DNA from: Elasticomyces elasticus
Taxonomy: Eukaryota > Ascomycota > Dothideomycetes > Mycosphaerellales > Teratosphaeriaceae
DNA length: 64,000 nucleotides
Direction: 5' to 3'
NCBI GenBank assembly: GCA_035926095.1
Contig: JAVRQT010000009.1
Location: 744,001-808,000, forward strand
The notes under the pieces were generated by a model. That model was not told the origin of the DNA and made no database searches. It saw only the letters and a program-made list of their open reading frames with translations. Positions 42,582 to 51,983 of the stretch are shown here, piece after piece. Position 1 is the first letter of the stretch; each line of letters opens with the position of its first letter. A program made the translations under genes and the position numbers.

Positions 42582-45428
42582 CTATGGTCGGTCTGACCGA
42601 CTACTGCCACTCAAAGGATCGTGCTCCGGCTGCTCCGCTCGCTCATCCTTCGCACCGTCTTCACCACCAACATCATCATCCTCATCGTCAAGCTCTTCAC
42701 GATGCTGCATCTGCATCCTTTCCCTAATCCCAGCCACCTCATCTCCAACACCGCCGTCGTCGCCACCGCCAATTAGCGCCTCCTCATCACCAAGCTCAAG
42801 CGTTGTAGCCTTCTCCGTCGCACGCAATGCCTCATTCACACCTCTCAAGAAATGATTCTCACCACCTACGAGCTCAACGATCCCCGTTACGTTCAACAGC
42901 CTCCACACCTCTGTCCTCCTCCCAGGCACTCTACAGAACCACACCCTCGTGCCTCGTTCTATGTAACCCTCAATGATCTCCAAGAACACCTGCGCAGCCG
43001 CCGGGTCCAACGATGTAACACCATGCACATCAAAGATGATATTCTGATTGTGCTCAGGTCTTCTTACCTTGGGCAGTGCAGGGTGTGCGGCACTTGTCCC
43101 ATGGTCCTCAAGCCTCTTTAATCTGTCCTTCAGACTTCCGGTATTGGCAAAAGTCAGTGGTTCCGGGATCTTGACAATCAGGCAGTTGGGCACGAATTCC
43201 ACTTCCACGTCGCCGTCTACTCTTTCCGCATCCTCGAATTCGACTGGGTTGGTATCTGGTACTCGTCCTAAGATTTGTATCCGCGGGCGTGTGGAGTGGC
43301 GTAGGAGGCGAAGGAGAGATAGGCCAATGCCGACTATGATGCCGATCCGCAGATTCCAGAGGAAGGTGGTGAGGAAGATGAGGAGCATGAGCATTAGCTC
43401 GGAGTAGCCGGATATACGCCAAAAGAAGCGGATATCGTGCGGTGCTTCCTCAATGAGGGAGTAGGCCACCACACTGATCATGGCGCATAGCGTCGCTTTC
43501 TACAACACAGTCAGCACTGCCAGAGATATCATGTAATTGCGATGAACTCACAGGTATATAGTAAAAGTACGGCAGCAAGAACACAACACAAATCACAGCA
43601 ATAATACTCAGAAACACCGAGCTCATCGGCGTCTTGCCACCCGTACTTGCATTGACCTTGCTTCTGCCATATCCACCAAATGCCGGCAGTGACATGAAGA
43701 CACCTCCCACCAAATTAGCGACTCCAAGCGCGACGAGCTCGCGGTTAGCGGAGATCGTGACGCCTTGGATACCATCTGGCTCTTCTATCTCTTCCTCTTT
43801 GCCCGTCTCGGAGTTCGTGCGCTTGACTTTCTTCATCATCTTCTTGCCGGATCCGAGGGATTTGGCTGCTACACTGCTTTCGAAGAAGCCTAGCAATGCG
43901 ATGACGAAGGAGGTCCCGAAGGCATCGTCGACGTGCTTGAAGTTTTCGCTTGCGAAGGGGAACTCGGGCTTGAAAGGCGTGCCCTTCGAACGAATGTCGC
44001 CGAGGATCTGCAGACCTTGGGATTCCCAGTTGTACCGCCAGGCTAAGACAGCGGAGAAGACCACGACCAGGAAGCGGTCTGGGAAGTACGCTACCGACGG
44101 GAACCGAGGTTGCAGTCTTCTCTTCAGCTCTCGGAGGACCATGACGATGGCTATAGTCGTGAACGCCACTATACAAGTGAGCTTGTGGGCGTCACCGACA
44201 TGTCGGAAGAGGAACAGGATCTTGTCCAGGCTACTGCCATGACTCGCTTCAGAGTGGGAAGCTGCGTTATCAAGACCCATCTCAGGCACCAGCTGGTCGA
44301 CCAAGATGACTATGCCGATCGCAGAAATGAAACCTCGCAGGAAAGGTCGCGAGAGCACGGAGTCCAGAAAACCTAGTCTGCAAATCCCGGCTGCGAGGAT
44401 GATGGATCCGGCCAATGCTGTCGTCATGCCAGCTACGGCTGCCGAGCGGTGGCCATCGTGATCTGCGTGGTGTCCGGCGTTGATGGCGGCTTTGACAACG
44501 CCGCCTGTGAGAAGACTTCCTGCCGCCTCTGGGCCTACGACCATTAGTGGGCAGGTTCCGAGGAAGGCGTAGATGAGTGGGTTGATTGCGAAGGCGTAGA
44601 GGCCGTTGACGGGCGGGACGTGGGCTAGATTAGATGCGTATGAGAGTGCCATGGGAAGGTAGAAGGATGACATGGTCAGTGCGGCTATAAGGTCGCCTTG
44701 TAGGTATGACCAGCGGTATTGGGGTAGCCAGCGCGTGAGAGGGAGGTAGTAGAGGATGTACCTACCATAGAAAAGCATCAGACTAGAACGAGCTGTGGCA
44801 AGAAGCTTCGGGATGATACGGAGAGGATAAGTGCATACATTAATCGTTCGTGTCTCACGCCATGCCTCTTAGCCAGGTGATGCGTAGTACTCTTGCCACT
44901 TGGTCGTCCTAGCAGGCCATCTGTGACTGCATCACCTAGAGCTCTATCTTTATACGGTCTGCCGTTCTCGTCGGCTGTGCCACTGCGATTAGGGCCTCCA
45001 TAGCCTTCCTGCGAGTCACTCGAGCGGATAGAGGGAGCTATAGATCCATAACTCTGGAAATAATTCCGGAAGTATCTTGGCCGAGGAGAGTTGCTGTTAT
45101 GGTCTGGGAGGTAGTATCGCTGCCCAAAAGCTAGAAGCCGAGATTGTACATTCGCTGGCTCTTCTATCACGCCTTGAGCTGACCCATCCGACTTCACTGA
45201 TGCGCTGTCCTGTGCTGCAGGGTATATACCGTCAGCCTCAACGTGCGGGTGGTGTCCGTTGGTCAGACCGCGGTGATCTTCAGGACTCGAGGGAGGCATA
45301 TGCGCCTGTCTCAGACCGGATGGGACGACAGGTTGGTGTTGAATGGTTGAGATAGAGGATTGCCGGGATGACCTGGGTGTTGCTCGCGACGACGAGGGCG
45401 TGCCATTGGTTGGCCTGTTGGCGGCCAT
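42582..45428 (-). CDS. SulP-family anion transporter with STAS domain
   Basis: Exons 45428-44839, 44761-43552, 43499-42582; introns 77 and 52 nt; 905 residues. A 190-residue disordered N-terminus precedes the membrane domain, which starts PQYRWSYLQGDLIAALTMSS and holds VPPVNGLYAFAINPLIYAFLG cut here to its SulP core, PLMVVGPEAAGSLLTGG, and NLVGGVFMSLPAFGGYGRSK. The C-terminal STAS domain has NCLIVKIPEPLTFANTGSL and IIFDVHGVTSLDPAAAQVFL. The SulP family carries sulfate and other anions; the long N-terminus makes it more like the poorly studied YPR003C/YGR125W-type yeast proteins than Sul1. The acidic tail ends the chain. Substrate not assignable. Confidence 0.9.
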
Positions 45429-47017
45429 GTTTGCTGGAATGCTAGGTATCGTCTCTTTTCTTTTGCGAGGCTTGGAAGAGCTGTATTATTACCGCTCCAT
45501 TCCTGGTATATCTTTGGCTCTCCAACGTCTGTCCCGCGATCGAAATCCTTCTGCTGCGCTGAAGTTCAGTCCTGATACTTGAGCATCTCAGACTCGAGGG
45601 AATAGTGTCGGTCAAAAAGAACGCATCTGCTGACCATATCGTCCTCGGCAATTGGCCAAAGCGGCAAAGCTGCCAAGCTCACGTGCCGAGCGGAGCTTGA
45701 ATTGCGGACCCCCGAGGAGAAGAGCTTGACCGCACCTCTTCCTTCTCAAAATCTCTGCTTCTCTCCGACATCGACAACACCAACACAGTCTTCGCAGCCA
45801 CGCTGCATGAGCACCTGGTGAATACGGCGACGAGGAGATGGCAGCAAGATGCATGTGATGGGGCAGTGCTAGTGAATGCTGGCAGTCCTGGCGTAGTGAA
45901 CTGGCTTCACACCTTCAGGAATCCTCGCACGTACGCGATTCAAGTAAGTCACACCACCCTTGAATCACACCTCCGACACTCTACTCTAGGATGACAGACT
46001 TTTAACACATACACGCCTCAAAGCGTGCTGGTGATTCCTAAAAGCAACAACTTAACTCTAATTTTTTTCTGACCTCACGAGCACACCTTCACCTCATCTA
46101 AAAGCATTTACATACCGTGGACAATGGCTGACTCTCGAGGCTCTACAGATACCACTAGCGATTCCCTCTCCCTCCTATTCATCACTGCGAGCACCATCCG
46201 GTATTTGCAACAGGTGATCTGAAAAGACACAGTTCTGGAAGTTTGCTGGTTTATGTAGGATATTAGGTAGGTCTCGATACACTACGATGCGCGTCAAAAG
46301 GTCGTTCGCACAGACGCCAGATAAGCGGGACACCGCGTGCCTAGCGCCAGCCCCTTCTCATGTCTCAACCTGTTGTCTACGCCTCTCGAAATCTCATTCG
46401 CGACTACTGCTTCGCTCAGACGGTCCCCGAATCATCTCTGCGTCGCCAGATTGGTCACCAGCTCTCGCATAGCCCTACTAGGCAGATACGCAGTGCAGAG
46501 ACGTGGAGATGCAGAGAAGGGACTTCCTTCAAGAATTCATCTCAGCAATGCCGAACTAGTCTGGCGCACATGTACTTCAGTTCATCAGTCGACCGAAGTG
46601 AACGCGGCCACGGAGAGCTGACACTTGTCCTCTCTGCGACGCCGCATACAAGCTGAGCCTCCGCGATCGCGTTCGGGATTTTCACGAGTGATACTCGAGC
46701 TGGGATCCGGCTTGACTTCGAGGTTAATGTCTCCCCGATGCCGCGGCGTGGACAAGAAAGTATACTCGGCTGCGATATCTCCTTTGATCCAAGGTTGTCA
46801 CGAGGATCATGAAAGGACGCACTCGCCAGATTATTTGAACTTCAGAGCACTGTAGGTGTACCGTGGCTACCTAACCGCAAAAACTGCTCAGTGAACTCCT
46901 GAACGCCGCGCTAACCCGCGATAGCTCTGCCGTCACGCAGCGAAGTCCGGACTGCAACACTCGCAACTTCCCCTTCGATCGTGGACTCGCCGAGCAAGCA
47001 TTCTACTCCTTGTCGCG
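45429..47017. other. Long intergenic region, no firm gene
   Basis: About 1.6 kb without a recognised gene. A plus-strand frame open from about 45703 to the GTAAGT at 45955 has no ATG and no identifiable domain. A 33-codon frame at 46125 and others around 46287-46855 are equally anonymous. Confidence 0.35.
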
Positions 47018-47359
47018 TTAATACGACTTGAATTTGCCTCCGGAGAAGCTGCACCAGGTCGAGTTCACCTTGCCGCCGATGAGCTTCTTGCCGTTCTCAC
47101 CCATGAAGTGCACGGTGGCCTCGGTGCCCCCGTTCTTGCCGTCCTTGGTCTTGGACCCGCTGCCCCTGGAAAATGTCAGTGGATGCGCAAACAACATGAA
47201 TGGTGCGACTAACTTGAACTTCACCAGCTTTGTTCCGTTGGCGAGAACGGGCTCACCCTGCATCGCAGCGAGGGCGTTCTGCTGCATCTTCTTCTGCTGG
47301 TCGGTGGTCGGCTCGGTACCCTCCCAGACGACCTTGGTCTGCTTGTCGGAGGTGGACAT
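47018..47359 (-). CDS. Small conserved-looking protein of unknown function
   Basis: Two exons: 47359-47214 and 47165-47018, with a 48-nt intron (GTTAGT...TTCCAG); 97 residues. The chain begins MSTSDKQTKVVWEG and ends GKVNSTWCSFSGGKFKSY; it is soluble, Lys/Gly-rich, without signal peptide or membrane segment. The intron length is a multiple of three and it lacks stops, so read-through would insert 16 residues in frame. Third-position bias toward C/G supports coding. I do not recognise the family. Confidence 0.6.
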   Translation of the reverse strand: MSTSDKQTKVVWEGTEPTTDQQKKMQQNALAAMQGEPVLANGTKLVKFKLVAPFMLFAHPLTFSRGSGSKTKDGKNGGTEATVHFMGENGKKLIGGKVNSTWCSFSGGKFKSY

Positions 47360-47371
47360 GGCTCTGGGCAT

Positions 47372-47933
47372 TGCGGTTAGTGGTGGAGAGGCGCCGGTGT
47401 TCGAGAGCTATGCGCACTTACTCGAGTCTGCTCTTAGTATGTGGAGGTAAGTCTTGGTTTATGTTCTTGGTTGTTGAAGTGGTTGCGTTTGAGGTTTTGG
47501 TGTTGGGTTGCTGAATGGTGCTATTGAACGGCTCAAGAAGCCGAACTTTTGATCTATACGTCCCGCTGCATTCACTTGATACGACCAACCTCGCTGATTT
47601 CTAAGACGCAGACCCACTTATTCGTATATACTGACCGATCAGGCAGTTGCGGTGTCCAACAAAGACTCGACATGACCAATGACTGGAGGACTCGAGCTGT
47701 CCTCACCACGCCTTGTGCATCTTGCGCTTGATCAATGCTGCAGACACGACGACACATGCGACGGAACCAAAACGAACATTCACGGGTCGCTGCAAGGCCG
47801 CACGTGCAAGGTGACTCATCCTTGTCCGTTTGCTGAACGTCGCGCCGCAGCAAAACCTTCCACGCTGCATCAACATCCAAGAACATCGAAACTTTGCACA
47901 CAGAACCCCTGAACCCGATCTCTGCACGGCGCA
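47372..47933. other. Divergent intergenic region
   Basis: Upstream of both the small protein (minus) and the kinase (plus). No gene was recognised; probably holds both promoters. Confidence 0.4.
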
Positions 47934-49240
47934 ATGTTCGGATTGATTCTTTCCTGCTTCCGCCAGCGTCCATGGCCACCATCAAGTGCTGAAGCGCCAG
48001 AGATCGATGATGATGAGCTCGCCCAAGAAGAGAATTCGCGTACACCGCTCAGCTGCTACTACCCCATGCGCGTCGGAGAGGTACTCGATCATCGCTACCA
48101 GATCACAGCCAAACTCGGATGTGGCTCGCGGTCCACGGTATGGCTTGCGCGCGATCTTCATAGGTGGAGATGGCAGTCTGCGGAATACGTCTCCATCAAA
48201 GTCACGATCACCAGCGGATCCGAGGACTCACAGATCGATCTCGACGAGCTTCGTTTGTTAGATCGCATCACCAACGCTAACAAGGCGTACTGGAGCTATG
48301 CCTGCGTCAGGTCACTCCTGGATCACTTCTACATTCATGGGCCAGCAGGCAGACACCTGTGCATGGTCTTCACCCCTCTCCGCGAGCCGCTCGGTCTGGC
48401 AAAGTACCACTGGGAGAATGAAAAGATCTCCCTCGCACTGTTGAAGGTCATCGCGCAACAGCTCCTGGGCGGGCTCGACTACTTGCATTCGCAGTGCCAG
48501 GTTATCCATTGCGGTACGCTGTGCATGCTCGTTTGAAAACGATACGACAATGTGCTGACGTAGCCTTGATAGACATCAGTGACAACAACGTCATCCTCAG
48601 TATCGCGGAAGAGGTCCGCAATAAGATACCGGATGACATCTCTAAAGACGAATGGATGGACCCGTCGCCGGTCAAGCACCTAGCCGATCGCACGCTCTAC
48701 TCTGCACGGCACGACTTCGGCCCTCTCTACCCAAACATTGGCGGTATAGTCATCACAGACTTTGATCAGTCGGTGGGCGGCGAAGGTGACTGGGATCGTA
48801 ACCATGACTGCCAGCCCGAGGGTCTCACCGCACCCGAAGTAATTCTTCGCGTGGGTTTCAGCTACAGTGCGGACATCTGGAATCTCGGCGCTTTGTTATG
48901 TGGCATGGTGGAGGGCAAGCCACTGTTCGATGATGCGAGTCGGAAAGAGCATGGCACGGAGTTCTCGGAGGCGCTGAGTTTCGCGCGCATGATTGCTATC
49001 CTCGGGCCACCGCCTCAGGCTCTGCTCGATCGTGGTGAGAGAGTGGCGGATTTCTACGATGAGGAGAAGCGCTTCAAGTTCCCAGAGCTAATTCCGAAGG
49101 ACTGCTCGTTCGAGACGTTCTTTACCCGCGTCGAGGGCGAGGACAAGGAGAAGTTGATTGCTTTTGCTAAGCGCATGTTAAAGTGGCTACCGGAGCGGGA
49201 GACGGCGAAGGAGTTGCTTGGTGACGAGTGGATGCAGTAG
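47934..49240 (+). CDS. SRPK-like serine/threonine protein kinase (atypical motifs)
   Basis: Two exons: 47934-48513 and 48573-49240, with a 59-nt intron; 415 residues. Kinase landmarks: YQITAKLGCGSRSTVWLARD (Gly loop), VSIKVTI (Lys), VIHCDISDNNVIL (catalytic loop), VITDFDQSVG (metal-binding loop), TAPEVILRVGFSYSADIWNLG (APE and helix F). The layout is that of fungal SRPK/CMGC-type kinases. Two positions differ from the usual: the catalytic-loop Lys is Ser (DIS instead of DIK), and DFG reads DFD. The acceptor was placed to give HCDIS; another AG would give HCALIDIS. Activity is uncertain; substrate unknown. Confidence 0.8.
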
Positions 49241-49379
49241 GATGGCGGTACGATTGCACAAACGTCGAGATGGAAGACAGAAGCATGGTAATGCAGAATT
49301 GCAAGGATGGGTTGTTTGAGTGATACTAAAGATATTACCGTGCAGCGATACATGAATGTACACGGTAGCGTGACTCTCT

Positions 49380-51489
49380 CTAGACCTGCCCGACGTCTGC
49401 ATGTGGTACTTTCTTTTCGCCCACATCGCCTACGGCTTCCGGCGTATGGACTCCATCGTTTGTCCACTCTACGCCATCTATCGTCATGGTATCATCGTAG
49501 ATGCAGGCCGGCAGCAGAGTCTCCGTCGCTGGGAACCAGTACGACAAAGCCCAGTAGAGGAGAGAAGCTGTAGCGAAGCCGTAGAGGTAATTCATGTCGT
49601 AAATATGCTCGATGCCAGCCGAGATCGAGACGCTAGGGTTGACAGCTCGCGCTAGCCCAGGAGTATTCGGCACGACCGAGCATAGGAAGGCGACGACGGC
49701 TCTCCAGTTGCATCCATATTTGCCATATCTATAGCGGCCATGGCGTCTGTAAAGACCTGGGACGTCGATGTTGCGCTTCTTGACAAGCCAATAGTCGGTT
49801 GCCAGTATCGCCGCGATGGGGCACAGGAAGATCGCTAGTCCGCTCATGAAGCTCAAGAGCGATTCGGCGGAGTGTACAATCTTCCATGGCACCATGATCC
49901 ACCCTGCTGTGATCGTGATAATCATGACACCCCTTCGAATATTGATGTATTTCGGGAAGAGATTCGTTAGATCGTTGCTCGCACTGATGACATTCGCGGA
50001 CAAGTTGGTGCCAATTTGCGCAACAACCCAGGTGAATCCGACGAAGAAGGCGCCGCAGCGTCCGGCAGGACCGTGCCATTGCGCAGCGAGTACGAGCGGA
50101 TCCCATATGTACTCGCCGTAGACTACTTTAGCGGAGGAGGTACTGATAATGCCAAAGAGACCAAGAAGCAGCGAGATCAGTGGGAGGAAAAGACCTTGCC
50201 ACCAGACGCCTTTGGTGGTCTTGAGATAGCGAGTGAAATCTGGAACATTCGTGGCCATGGTGCTTTAAAGTCATCAGCCAATGAGCCAATCGTGGTATCC
50301 TCATGAGAGTGCTTACGCCCAGCCACCTGCAACCGACATCATGCTCGAGAGGATTAGCCACGACCTCTGTGACCCGTGCACTTGATATTCTTGGTTCTAC
50401 GTTGCGATGTCAGCAGAAGACGCAACACGCAGGCAGATCTAACTGACCCAGATGTCACCGGTTCCTCCAGCCTTCTGTGTCATAGCAATAACCACACCTA
50501 CCGACGAGATGAACACAACTACAGACTTGAACCAGAAGAACGTCTTCAGCTTGTGCGGGCTAGACCACGATCAGTCTCCGAATATGTGCTTGAAAGGTAG
50601 TGAATGAACTTACGGTGTAAGTAGAACGGGAAATTGTACTGTCCAGAAAATGAAGTGCCTAGAGTAATTGGTGCAAGGGTTAGCTCTTTGTGTGACCCAC
50701 GTGGCTGCTAGAGACAACTGATCTGCCACAGAACGAGCTAGGGATAGCCGCTGTGTAGCATCAGGCCACTTCCGGACTGTCTCGAGCGTCCAAGGTTTAC
50801 AACAATCGCCTTGCTTACGATATGAGCTGCTGGGACGTGATACCGACTGAAGCAGGTATGGTGTTCGGGATGTCAAGGTAGCTTGGCCAGATCGCTCGAA
50901 TGCATTGTGTCATTGCGGTCGAGCCAGTGTAAGTCTGGATTGCGTGCCAGAACAGAGCGGTAATCATACGAACGACCACGGCGAAGCGAGCGAGATAGAA
51001 ACCAAAGGATGACCGGGCGACTACAGGGAACTATGAAACAAGTATGTTAGTTTAGTGGCTAAGGGTAGACATATTGACATACCGGTACGTGAAGATGTGC
51101 ACCAATCATGCCGTTAAGCATCAATGGGATCGTGTCGATCATACTGCCGAGGATAATGCAATACACTGCGCAGGCTATCAGTCCTCAGCTCACTGCCTCA
51201 ACCCACTCGTATGCTCACCTGCTTCCCGCCAAGTTAGACCAACAGCGATGATGGACGATGGTGCCTCCCAGCCTTGCGCGTTCATGGCGTCCGATATCCA
51301 AAATCCTAGCACCGTCCAGCTGGACCAAGTCCGCCTTTCGATAGGTGTGACATCGGCATCAATGTTCGACCAGCGATCAGGGTCGGCGAAAGTCGAGCTT
51401 TGCTTTGGAATCACCCATCCCGACGGTTTAGTCTTGCTCTTGAGATTTGCTTTGGTCGCATCGGAACGATGGCGAAGTATAGTAGTCAT
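49380..51489 (-). CDS. NCS1 nucleobase/allantoin-type permease
   Basis: Seven exons: 51489-51219, 51165-51083, 51030-50819, 50658-50614, 50559-50448, 50396-50317, 50262-49380; 561 residues, about 12 helices. NCS1 landmarks: WSNIDADVTPIERRTWS at the N-terminus, DAMNAQGWEAPSSIIAVGL, RSSFGFYLARFAVVVRM, GGTGDIWNQE, and TNVPDFTRYLK. These define the Fur/Dal4-type nucleobase:cation symporters for uracil, allantoin, uridine or similar. Exon 3 to exon 4 is joined by a 160-nt introner-like intron; other introns are 51-54 nt. Divergently paired with an isochorismatase-amidase fusion, which suggests import of that enzyme's substrate or a precursor. Substrate not fixed by sequence. Confidence 0.9.
50659..50818 (-). 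repeat. Introner-like element forming intron 3 of the NCS1 permease gene
   Basis: A 160-nt intron (GTAAGC...CTCTAG) on the minus strand. It shares AGAGCTAACCCTTGCACC (50670-50687 on the plus strand, reverse complement) and several other blocks in the same order with the intron at 26423-26592. The CTAAC in the shared core is the likely branch point. Removing it restores the conserved ISHFIFWTVQFP. Confidence 0.8.
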
Positions 51490-51983
51490 GTCGTGCAACG
51501 ATTCTCACAGTGAAGAGACCAAAATGAAATCCAAAGGAACGAAGCCCGAAGGACGGTGCTGTACCTACATGAAGCGACCCGAACGACTTCATCAATGCCT
51601 TATCACAGGGCCCACTCCCACGTGTGTTGGTGGTTGCAACAGTCGAGCAGTCTTATCAGTCTAGTGCGAGCTGTTGCAAGGACCTGCCGCCGGCCAGGCT
51701 ACGTTACGGCAGTCTTGCTTACAGACCTCTCATCGAATTCTGAGACGGCCAAGGATCATGCTATCCGGGTACAGCCGCCTTCGGCCAGATAAGCCTCGCC
51801 GGCGGCGAAGTGACCAGCATGGCGCCAGTGCAGGCGCGGCGCAGAACCTCGTTGGCCTGTATGGGATATGACCTGGTCAGATAGTGTCAACACAATATAC
51901 ATTTGTTCGGCTGAGTACTTGAGGTTCACCATCAACCATATATAATTGACTGGCTCTGTTGACATACCAACCCGCGATATACA
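51490..51983. promoter_or_regulatory. Divergent promoter with GATA-factor sites and TATA box
   Basis: A 494-bp interval between the NCS1 permease and fusion hydrolase starts. GATAAG occurs three times: 51599-51604 and 51652-51657 (minus strand) and 51788-51793 (plus), against about 0.25 expected by chance. AGATAG lies at 51879-51884. TATATAA at 51939-51945 is 39 nt before the fusion start codon. GATAAG is the core site of AreA/NIT2-type nitrogen regulators, so nitrogen control of both genes is likely. Confidence 0.6.

Noticed and set aside
42582..43481. A separate STAS-domain protein next to a SulP transporter
   Set aside because: A normal 52-nt intron joins it in frame to the transporter exon, restoring the continuous SulP chain.
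45703..45955. An open plus-strand stretch ending in a good GTAAGT donor
   Set aside because: There is no start codon, no convincing acceptor at either end and no recognisable protein family. Kept only as a note for the intergenic region.
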